NCBI GenBank assembly: GCA_965372015.1
Contig: CBDVAP010000126.1
Span: 1-8,687, forward strand
DNA length: 8,687 bases
DNA from: JACZSB01 sp965372015
GTDB lineage: Bacteria; Fidelibacterota; Marinisomatia; SCGC-AAA003-L08; TS1B11
Direction: 5' to 3'
Shown: positions 1 to 4,971 of the stretch, piece by piece
Numbering within the stretch: the first letter of the stretch is position 1
Layout: every line of letters begins with the position of its first letter
The notes under the pieces: model-generated
What the model saw: the letters and a program-made list of their open reading frames with translations, nothing else
What the model was told of the DNA's origin: nothing
The model's database searches: none
Translations under genes and position numbers: made by a program

Positions 1-247
1 CGGGCTTTTTACCAAAGGCGAATATAGTTCCTATCCTGGTATTCAGACCGCTGGTGCAACCCTTCTGACGATACCTATACTAGTTCTTTTCTTTTCATTC
101 CGGAAATTTTTCACTGAAGGAATTGCGCTATCGGGAATTAAAGGATAAACACAGAAGCAGTAAATAGGATTGTGTGACCCTATGGACTACTGGTGACACC
201 GGAAGTTACCTTCAGGTTGTTAATCCAGATTTGCGAGGACAATATAA

Positions 248-265
248 GAGCCCTACCAGGGGCTC
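248..265. repeat. Perfect 6-bp inverted repeat (hairpin)
   Basis: GAGCCC at 248-253 and GGGCTC at 260-265 pair perfectly. A T-G wobble (254 with 259) can extend the stem to 7 bp around a 4-nt loop. Neither side carries a T-run, so it is a poor intrinsic terminator on either strand. It stands out because the surrounding DNA is A+T-rich and no gene is visible nearby. Confidence 0.45.
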
Positions 266-534
266 ATTTGTCGAATGGAAAATGCCGGTGTGTGAGGTTA
301 ATGGTTTTCTCCCACTTATTATACAAATACGAATATCTCGTCGATTATTCGAAGAGAAAGTATGTTATGCCCTGAATAGCGGCAGACATCTACGAGCGGC
401 GAGGTCAGCAGATCCTGGATCGATGGGTACGGATCAAGCGGAGTCCCTTCGGATAAGGCGCGAACTATGCCTTGGAATGGAGGACTGTAGCTAACAACAA
501 GTGTTAAAGAGGTTCTGAACCGACACAAGGACAA

Positions 535-566
535 ACCAGCCTTTGGCGAACCTTTATCGGCTTGGT
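535..566 (-). terminator. Weak candidate terminator downstream of tRNA-Ser(GGA)
   Basis: ACCAGCC at 535-541 can pair with GGC-T-TGGT at 559-566, giving a 7-bp stem with one bulged T. Read on the minus strand, the stem begins about 28 nt past the 3' end of the tRNA and is followed by TTTGTCCTTGTGT, a broken T-run. The position suits termination of the tRNA transcript, but the loop is 17 nt and the T-run is poor, so this is only a candidate. Confidence 0.25.
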
Positions 567-593
567 GGAAGACATATACACCGTAAAAGGTAG

Positions 594-681
594 CGGAGAG
601 GGTGGGATTCGAACCCACGACCCGGGAATACCGAGCACTCGCGTTCCAGGCGAGCTCCTTAAGCCACTCGGACACCTCTCC
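594..681 (-). tRNA. tRNA-Ser (anticodon GGA)
   Basis: An 88-nt class II tRNA that reads serine codons UCC and UCU. On the minus strand the acceptor arm GGAGAGG (681-675) pairs with CCTCTCC (601-595), followed by discriminator G at 594, the base expected for tRNA-Ser. The anticodon arm is CTCGC-CTGGAAC-GCGAG with anticodon GGA. A long variable arm (TGCTCGGTATTCCCGGGTCG region) follows, then a T arm GTGGG-TTCGAAT-CCCAC. The 3' CCA is not encoded (the next bases are CTA), so CCA must be added by nucleotidyltransferase. It lies downstream of tRNA-Ser(UGA) and a small GIY-YIG-like gene on the same strand, and has its own promoter-like sequence. Confidence 0.97.
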
Positions 682-690
682 CCAGGGCGA

Positions 691-720
691 AAGTTACCGG
701 TCGCCGCGAAAGGAAGTCAA
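691..720 (-). promoter_or_regulatory. Candidate promoter for tRNA-Ser(GGA)
   Basis: On the minus strand TTGACT (720-715; five of six match TTGACA) is followed after 18 nt by TAACTT (696-691; keeps the TA and final T of TATAAT). The tRNA 5' end lies 9 nt beyond, so transcription could start only a few bases before the mature end. The spacing and location suit a stable-RNA promoter. The -10 match is weak, and some FCB bacteria use a different -10 consensus, so this is tentative. Confidence 0.4.
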
Positions 721-748
721 ACTGGATCGAGGGAGACGGGGGGTGGTG

Positions 749-1036
749 CTACTGGCGACTCAGGGAGCCGACCATTCCCGGCACAGCGGGATGCCCGAAG
801 CCCATCAGGTAGTAGGAATCACTAAGCTTGTACCATTGACGGCAGATTTCACGTAACCGTTGCTGGGCTTGGCCCCGGCTATCATGCTGTTCGACGTGAA
901 TCAGTTCGGGACTCACGAGCCGTTGGCAGCGTGAACCGTTCAACAGGGTGGCCAGGCTGGCGCCCAAGTCGGTAGTGACCCCCAGGCTATGGGTACCTGT
1001 CTGTAGGCACTTGAATATGTAGACGGTATGTCTCAT
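749..1036 (-). CDS. Small GIY-YIG-like protein, probably catalytically inactive
   Basis: A 95-aa intact ORF whose layout follows the short YhbQ/UPF0213-type GIY-YIG proteins: VYIFKC (5-10), then SLGVTTDL (17-24), then PELIHVEQHDSR (43-54) and an A-rich helix (57-68). Those proteins normally show Y-x-Y-I-L, then Y-x-G-x-T-x-D-L-x-R-R-L, an H-N, then L-x-Y-x-E and a helix with catalytic Glu. Here the second-motif Tyr is Ser17, the Arg pair is Ala26-Ser27, the His is Leu32 and the expected Glu is Leu61, so nuclease activity is unlikely. The start is 30 nt after the tRNA-Ser(UGA) 3' end with no clear Shine-Dalgarno, so it is probably transcribed with that tRNA. It could be a binding protein, or a gene decaying without yet gaining a stop. 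The family call rests on motif reading alone. Confidence 0.6.
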   Translation of the reverse strand: MRHTVYIFKCLQTGTHSLGVTTDLGASLATLLNGSRCQRLVSPELIHVEQHDSRGQAQQRLREICRQWYKLSDSYYLMGFGHPAVPGMVGSLSRQ

Positions 1037-1066
1037 GAGTCGTTCATCAGCGATGGTGCTCTTCAG

Positions 1067-1155
1067 CGGAGGAGGAGGGATTCGAACCCCCGACCCCGAT
1101 TACTCAGGATAACGGTTTTCAAGACCGCCGCATTCAACCGCTCTGCCACTCCTCC
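1067..1155 (-). tRNA. tRNA-Ser (anticodon UGA)
   Basis: An 89-nt class II tRNA reading UCA and, by wobble, other UCN codons. On the minus strand the acceptor GGAGGAG (1155-1149) pairs with CTCCTCC (1074-1068), followed by discriminator G at 1067. The anticodon arm is GCGGT-CTTGAAA-ACCGT with anticodon TGA. A long variable arm follows, then a T arm GGGGG-TTCGAAT-CCCTC. No CCA is encoded (CTG follows). It is the first gene of a minus-strand group with the GIY-YIG-like ORF and tRNA-Ser(GGA), and is divergent from the DUF885 gene. A TATACT hexamer (1209-1204 on the minus strand) about 50 nt upstream is -10-like, but I see no matching -35. Confidence 0.97.
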
Positions 1156-1265
1156 CAGATCTCGATTGGTTTTTCGGTCCTCTCCTCCGTCTAACATAAC
1201 AACAGTATAAATTACAGCCCGGTTGCTCCCCATCCAAAGAAGTTCCGCAGACCAATACCGGACCG

Positions 1266-1294
1266 GGGCGTCCAGGGAAACGTTTGGACCGCCC
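1266..1294 (+). promoter_or_regulatory. Stem-loop in leader of the DUF885 gene
   Basis: GGGCG-TCCA at 1266-1274 pairs with TGGA-c-CGCCC at 1285-1294: nine pairs, one bulged C, and a 10-nt loop whose ends can form two G-T wobbles. It lies 104 nt before the chosen start codon and has no T-run on either strand, so it is not a classic terminator. It matches no riboswitch core I recognise. Confidence 0.4.
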
Positions 1295-1320
1295 ACTCGA
1301 AGCAATAACTTCCACCTGCG

Positions 1321-1362
1321 TAGCCGGGCCTGCGGTTGCTCTGAGATCGATGCGTCCGGCTA
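1321..1362 (+). promoter_or_regulatory. Second stem-loop in leader of the DUF885 gene
   Basis: TAGCCGG at 1321-1327 and CCGGCTA at 1356-1362 are perfect complements. A G-T wobble and a C-G pair extend the stem to 9 bp (1321-1329 with 1354-1362). The apical part is 24 nt. The stem ends 24 nt before the Shine-Dalgarno sequence at 1387. Whether it lies in mRNA is unknown, because no promoter could be placed confidently in 1156-1265. Confidence 0.4.
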
Positions 1363-1386
1363 GTGAAGCCAACAATCCCCATGTAT

Positions 1387-1392
1387 GGAGGG
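1387..1392 (+). promoter_or_regulatory. Shine-Dalgarno setting the DUF885 start
   Basis: GGAGGG lies 5 nt before the ATG at 1398. It favours this start over the in-frame ATG at 1284, which lies inside a hairpin, lacks a Shine-Dalgarno and would bury the signal sequence behind 38 extra residues. Confidence 0.8.
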
Positions 1393-1397
1393 TTTAT

Positions 1398-2708
1398 ATG
1401 ACCATCGATTTTATTCGCGTGCATTCAGTAGCTGTGATACTGCTGGTGTTTATAGTATCGGGCTGTACTCAAAAACCACGCCCAGCCCGGATTGATCAGG
1501 TGGCTGAAAGGTACTTGCGCCTGACGTTGCACCTGGATGTGCATGACCCCGGTTACGTGGATGCTTATCACGGACCTGTTGAATTGAGGGAAGAGGCTCG
1601 GGCACAAACCCGGCCGCTCCCCGAACTGCGGCTGGAGGCCGATTCATTGCTGGCGGTCCTGGGATCGCTCGTAGCTGCCGAGGATGATGAGATGTTGGTT
1701 CTGCGACAGGCCTACCTGACAGCCTACCTGGAGGCCTTTAAGGCCCGGGTGGAAATGATGGAAGGACGAAAGTTCACCTTCGACGAGGAATCGCTGGCCT
1801 TGTATAAGGCGGTCTCACCGCAGTTTCCGCCGGAGCATTACGATAAGATATTAGCCCAATTGGAGGATTTGCTGCCGGGAAAAGGATCATTGTCCGAACG
1901 GTATAACCGCTTCAAGGATCAGTTCAATATTCCACCTGATAAGCTCGAGCTGGTATTCACCACCGCTATTGCTGAGGCCCGGCGTCGCACCCGGGAGGCC
2001 ATCGATCTTCCTGAAACTGAGAGTTTCGAACTGGAGTTTGTCACCGACCAGGCCTGGAGCGGATACAACTGGTACCAGGGAAACTATCAGAGCCTGATTC
2101 AGGTCAACACCGATCTGCCAATTGCCATCAGCCGGGCCATCGATCTGGCCAGCCACGAGGGGTATCCCGGGCACCATGTTTACAACCTGTTGTTGGAACA
2201 GAAACTGCTCGAAGAGCGTGGGTGGGTCGAGTTTTCGGTCTACCCGCTTTATAGCCCCATGTCTTTAATAGCGGAAGGCACTGCTAATTATGGGATAGAG
2301 GTAGCTTTCCCCGGTAACAACCGGATCGCCTATGAAAAGGAGGTATTATTTCCCCTGGCCGGTTTAGACCCGAGCAAGGCAGATCTGTATTATGAAGTGC
2401 TGGACGTAGTGGATCGGTTAGACTATGCCGCTAACGAAGCTGCCCGGGGATATCTCGATGGCACAATGAGTGCTGATAAAGCTGTGGATTGGATGATCCG
2501 ATACAATCTTTTTTCGCCGGAGCGGGCCCGCAAGCGACTGAAGTTCATCGACATTTACCGCAGCTATGTGATCAACTACAATCTGGGTCAGGATATGGTT
2601 CGGTGGTTCGTTGAATCGCAGGGTGGCACGGAAGATGATCCCGCCCGCCGCTGGGAAATATTCAAGCAATTGCTGGCATCGCCGCGCATGGCCACCAGTC
2701 TGAATTAG
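1398..2708 (+). CDS. DUF885 family zinc metalloprotein, putative lipoprotein
   Basis: A 436-aa protein. Residues 8-20 are a hydrophobic signal segment followed by the lipobox VSGC, with Cys23 as the lipidation site, so it is probably anchored in the envelope. The signature is HEGYPGHH (253-260), the HE-x-YPGHH motif of DUF885 proteins, followed by AEGTANYG (292-299); Glu293 is a candidate third metal ligand beside His253 and His259, as in gluzincin-like peptidases. Family members are usually about 550-600 aa, so this one is short, yet it has both ends and the motif. The ATG at 1398 is chosen because of GGAGGG upstream and the signal peptide starting at once. RNase D follows after 18 nt, so the two are probably co-transcribed. 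A peptidase role is inferred from the motif; the substrate is unknown. Confidence 0.85.
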   Translation: MTIDFIRVHSVAVILLVFIVSGCTQKPRPARIDQVAERYLRLTLHLDVHDPGYVDAYHGPVELREEARAQTRPLPELRLEADSLLAVLGSLVAAEDDEMLVLRQAYLTAYLEAFKARVEMMEGRKFTFDEESLALYKAVSPQFPPEHYDKILAQLEDLLPGKGSLSERYNRFKDQFNIPPDKLELVFTTAIAEARRRTREAIDLPETESFELEFVTDQAWSGYNWYQGNYQSLIQVNTDLPIAISRAIDLASHEGYPGHHVYNLLLEQKLLEERGWVEFSVYPLYSPMSLIAEGTANYGIEVAFPGNNRIAYEKEVLFPLAGLDPSKADLYYEVLDVVDRLDYAANEAARGYLDGTMSADKAVDWMIRYNLFSPERARKRLKFIDIYRSYVINYNLGQDMVRWFVESQGGTEDDPARRWEIFKQLLASPRMATSLN

Positions 2709-2723
2709 CCTCCCCCAGGAGGT
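2708..2723 (+). promoter_or_regulatory. Hairpin masking the RNase D ribosome binding site
   Basis: CCTCC at 2709-2713 is perfectly complementary to GGAGG at 2718-2722, with a 4-nt loop (CCCA); a G-T wobble (2708 with 2723) extends it. The 3' arm is the core of the AGGAGGT Shine-Dalgarno of RNase D, and the 5' arm directly follows the TAG stop (2706-2708) of the DUF885 gene. A ribosome finishing the upstream gene would cover and open this stem, which suggests translational coupling. The function is inferred from the pairing alone. Confidence 0.5.
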
Positions 2724-2726
2724 AAT

Positions 2727-3863
2727 TTGCCGGACAAACCGACATTCAAGTACGTGGACTCCCTGCCCGCTCTGGCAGAGTTGGTAGCAGCCCTATCCAA
2801 CACAGCTAGCCTGGGCCTGGACAGCGAGGCTGATAGCCTCCATCACTACCGGGAGAAACTATGCCTGCTGCAACTGAGTTTCAGGGGGCGCAACTATCTA
2901 GTTGATCCTTTGGCAGGTATCGATCTGACTCCACTGCTGTCTATATTGGCTACCAAAGAACTGATATTGCATGATGCCGGTTACGACCTACGGCTGTTGC
3001 TGCGCTACTCCGGCTTTCAGCACAAGGGGAACCTTTTCGATACAATGCTCGCGGCGCAGTTGCTGGGCTTTAAACATTTTGGCCTGGCCGCCGTGGTAGA
3101 GCGAATTTGCGGGGTGGTTCTTTCCAAAGGTGGCCAGAAGGCGGATTGGTCCCGGCGGCCACTATCGGAGCGACTGCAACAATATGCCTCCAACGACACT
3201 CGCTACCTGGCGCAGCTGGCCGATAGTTTGCGGGCGGATTTGCAGGCCAAGGGACGTCTCGAATGGCACCGCGAGAGCTGTCAACATCTGGTGCGGACGG
3301 CCAGCGAGGCTGTCGCTCACAGGAGCGATTGGCGGCGCCTCAAAGGCCTTGGCCGGATGTCGGACCGCGAACGGGTATTTGCCCGCGAGTTATGGCATTG
3401 GCGGGACCGGGCTGCTCGCACCAGGGATGTGCCTCATTTTAAAATCCTGGGTGACCAGGTATTGACCGAGTTAGCGGCCTGGGCCGCCCGGCAGGGTGCA
3501 TCGTTTGCGCCCTTGCCACCTCTACCCCGAAACATAAGGGGCAAAAGCCAGATGGGCATACAGACTGCTTTAAAGCTGGCGGCCGCTATAAAAGAGGAAA
3601 AATGGCCTCGCCGGCAGCCGAGAAGGGAAAGACTCAAGCTGCCAGCCAATTACGCCACGCTCACCGAGGCCTTGCGGTCAGAGTGCAACCGCTTGGCCAT
3701 TAAACTCGAGATTGATCCGACGGTAATAGCCTCGCGGGCCAAACTGGAAGCCATAATCCGAGCGCGGCCGGCAAACCTGGAGGCGGTAATGGCAGCCGGC
3801 CCACTGCTGCGCTGGCAGGCGGCGCTGTTGGAACCCTGTATCCGGCGGGTCTTTGGGAAATAG
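2727..3863 (+). CDS. rnd: Ribonuclease D (DEDDy 3'-5' exoribonuclease)
   Basis: A 378-aa protein, almost the length of E. coli RNase D (375 aa), which trims tRNA 3' ends in the cytoplasm. The exonuclease domain covers about residues 8-175: motif I LGLDSEAD with Asp32 and Glu34, motif II HDAGYDLRLL with Asp87, and motif III YASND with Tyr153 and Asp157, making it the DEDDy type. An HRDC domain follows at about 210-290 (FARELWHWRD, then VPHFKILGDQVL), and a second helical HRDC-like region at about 310-376. All catalytic residues are present. The start is TTG, with AGGAGGT ending 3 nt before it; no ATG lies near. It follows the DUF885 gene by 18 nt. As tRNA maturation needs it, the nearby tRNAs without encoded CCA are a natural substrate type, but linkage is not evidence for that. 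Confidence 0.95.
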   Translation: MPDKPTFKYVDSLPALAELVAALSNTASLGLDSEADSLHHYREKLCLLQLSFRGRNYLVDPLAGIDLTPLLSILATKELILHDAGYDLRLLLRYSGFQHKGNLFDTMLAAQLLGFKHFGLAAVVERICGVVLSKGGQKADWSRRPLSERLQQYASNDTRYLAQLADSLRADLQAKGRLEWHRESCQHLVRTASEAVAHRSDWRRLKGLGRMSDRERVFARELWHWRDRAARTRDVPHFKILGDQVLTELAAWAARQGASFAPLPPLPRNIRGKSQMGIQTALKLAAAIKEEKWPRRQPRRERLKLPANYATLTEALRSECNRLAIKLEIDPTVIASRAKLEAIIRARPANLEAVMAAGPLLRWQAALLEPCIRRVFGK

Positions 3864-3885
3864 CGCGCCGTAGCGTCCATAGATA

Positions 3886-3936
3886 CAGAGCCGGAGCTCT
3901 GCGTGCAGGAGCAGCACGCCGGCATGTGCTAATGCC
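3886..3936. repeat. Three tandem hairpins with alternative pairings
   Basis: Perfect inverted repeats sit end to end in the RNase D-propeller spacer: CAGAGC/GCTCTG (3886-3901, 4-nt loop), GCGTGC/GCACGC (3901-3906 with 3914-3919; the two hairpins share G3901) and GGCAT/ATGCC (3921-3936, 6-nt loop). An alternative fold uses GCTC-TG with CA-g-GAGC (3896-3912) and AGCAC/GTGCT (3913-3930), and excludes the first. No T-run follows on either strand, so it is not a standard intrinsic terminator, though it may protect or attenuate the upstream mRNA 3' end. Confidence 0.5.
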
Positions 3937-3960
3937 TGGTTGGAGACCGACGCCACCGGG

Positions 3961-3990
3961 TTGTAGCTTTACTGGGCCCTGAAATACAAT
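3961..3990 (+). promoter_or_regulatory. Candidate promoter for the propeller-amidase genes
   Basis: TTGTAG (3961-3966) and TACAAT (3985-3990; five of six match TATAAT) are separated by 18 nt, and the -10 ends 16 nt before the ATG at 4007. The 143-nt spacer after RNase D supports a new transcription unit here. The -35 matches only three of six bases and the leader would be very short, so confidence is low. Confidence 0.3.
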
Positions 3991-4006
3991 TACTGACGGA
4001 TTTATA

Positions 4007-4969
4007 ATGAACCAGTCCCTTAGAATTTCGTTACTGCCACTGCTACTGCTACTGTTCTATAATGGACTATCTGGTCAGACGCCGGCCGTGGAATTGGTGG
4101 GCGGTCCCCAGGCGCTGACTTCGGGAGAACACTATATGGCGCCTCGTTGGTCCCCGGACGGCCGGACTATCGCGGTGACCGGCTCCCAGTACAGCGGCAT
4201 CTACCTGGTGGACTTTCCCAGCGGGGAAGTGGTGCAGCTTACCGATGAAGCAGCCGCCGGCCACGGTATGGCCTGGTCACCGGACGGCGCCATGATACTC
4301 ACCCGCGTATCAAAATTTGAGAACCGGCGGCGCTATAACGCGGTAACTGTCATTGATGTGCTCGCTGGTGAGCAAACCCGCGTAACCGATTTCGCCACCG
4401 GGCCTACCGGCAGCGTCTTCTGGGCCGACGATGGCCAATCCATCCACCTCATCGACCATGATAATCAACCCCAACGCTTCAACCTGGCAGGTGAGCCGCT
4501 TGAGGCCAGCGCCCAATTCCTGGCCGCTAACCGGCAGGTCTATTCCAAGGGGGTGGAGATTGTGCGCTCCGGCGCGGAACCGGGTGCAACCGACGTGATC
4601 CCAGCCGTGGAGGGGCGTAAACTGAACCTGGCCGTGTCACCCGATGGCGCCAGGATGGCTTTCGAGATTGTCGGCGGAAACCTGTGGGTAGTGAACATCG
4701 ACGGCAGCCACTCGGTGGACCTGGGCCTTGGCAACCGGCCTTCCTGGAACCCCGCTGGCGATAAGCTGGCCTATATCATCACCGAGGACGACGGCCATCG
4801 CATCCTGGCCTCCGATATTTATGTGATCAATATTGATGGCACGGACCGGCTGAACCTGACCCAATCGGAGGATGTGCTGGAGATGCACCCGGCCTGGTCC
4901 CCCGATGGACGCCATATCGCCTATGACGATCTCACCACGGGTGGCATCTTCGTGCAGGAGGTGCGCTAA
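4007..4969 (+). CDS. Exported TolB-like PD40 beta-propeller protein
   Basis: A 320-aa protein. The N-terminus is a signal peptide with a run of leucines (9-16) and a likely cleavage near LSG-Q (23/24), so it is probably periplasmic or secreted. The rest is built of six PD40 (WD40-like) repeats with the W-S-P-D-G signature: WSPDG at 48-52 and 90-94, WADDG at 139-143, VSPDG at 210-214, WNPAG at 247-251 and WSPDG at 297-301, each followed by a beta strand such as TIAV, KLAY or HIAY. Six blades match the TolB C-terminal propeller, but the TolB N-terminal domain is absent, so it is not TolB itself. No catalytic residues are apparent; it probably binds a protein or ligand. The amidase starts 2 nt after its stop, so the two products are probably made together. 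Confidence 0.85.
   Translation: MNQSLRISLLPLLLLLFYNGLSGQTPAVELVGGPQALTSGEHYMAPRWSPDGRTIAVTGSQYSGIYLVDFPSGEVVQLTDEAAAGHGMAWSPDGAMILTRVSKFENRRRYNAVTVIDVLAGEQTRVTDFATGPTGSVFWADDGQSIHLIDHDNQPQRFNLAGEPLEASAQFLAANRQVYSKGVEIVRSGAEPGATDVIPAVEGRKLNLAVSPDGARMAFEIVGGNLWVVNIDGSHSVDLGLGNRPSWNPAGDKLAYIITEDDGHRILASDIYVINIDGTDRLNLTQSEDVLEMHPAWSPDGRHIAYDDLTTGGIFVQEVR
4956..4963 (+). promoter_or_regulatory. Ribosome binding site of the amidase inside the propeller gene
   Basis: AGGAGGTG lies in the last codons of the propeller gene, 8 nt before the amidase ATG at 4972. The propeller TAA is at 4967-4969, so a terminating ribosome sits directly on the next initiation region, favouring translational coupling. 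It fixes the amidase start. Confidence 0.75.
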
Positions 4970-4971
4970 TC

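Larger units (their letters stand above)
1..593. other. A+T-richer stretch with no convincing gene
   Basis: No ORF here has a recognisable protein family, a good ribosome binding site and a sensible length together. By eye, G+C is about 37-40% over 61-180, against about 70% over 4141-4200, so base composition differs from the gene-rich part. The first ten bases (cgggcttttt) look like the 3' arm and T-run of an intrinsic terminator whose 5' arm lies outside the window; this is a guess. A perfect 6-bp inverted repeat (gagccc / gggctc) lies at 248-265 and an imperfect one at 535-566. From about 370 the composition becomes more GC-rich. It may be plain intergenic DNA or decayed coding sequence; I cannot tell which. 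Confidence 0.55.

Noticed and set aside
379..456. 25-codon open run that reads like a protein C-terminus (DIYERRGQQILDRW)
   Set aside because: It has credible codon use but is too short, opens just after a stop and matches no family I can name; a decayed gene end is possible but unsupported.
174..494. 106-codon plus-strand ORF in the left region
   Set aside because: No recognisable family, no Shine-Dalgarno, low-complexity of support, and a composition shift in its middle; most likely chance.
1..593. Possible SRP (4.5S) RNA next to the tRNA-Ser genes
   Set aside because: I looked for it because it can lie near tRNA-Ser, but the conserved apical GGAAGG-AGCAG type motif is absent on both strands.
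1..593. Attachment-site duplication of the tRNA-Ser(GGA) 3' end
   Set aside because: No copy of the tRNA 3' end (ggagagggtggg) is visible to its left within the window, and no integrase is seen.
319..675. 118-codon minus-strand ORF
   Set aside because: Its first 27 or so residues (with GSNPTLSA) are a false translation of tRNA-Ser(GGA), and the rest resembles nothing known.
1338..1350. CTGAGA as in a TPP riboswitch, before the DUF885 gene
   Set aside because: The other conserved TPP blocks (ACCTGAT and the final GCGTAGGGA type segment) are missing and the gene is not a thiamine gene.
3864..3960. Intrinsic terminator after RNase D
   Set aside because: The hairpins are clear, but no T-run follows any of them on either strand.
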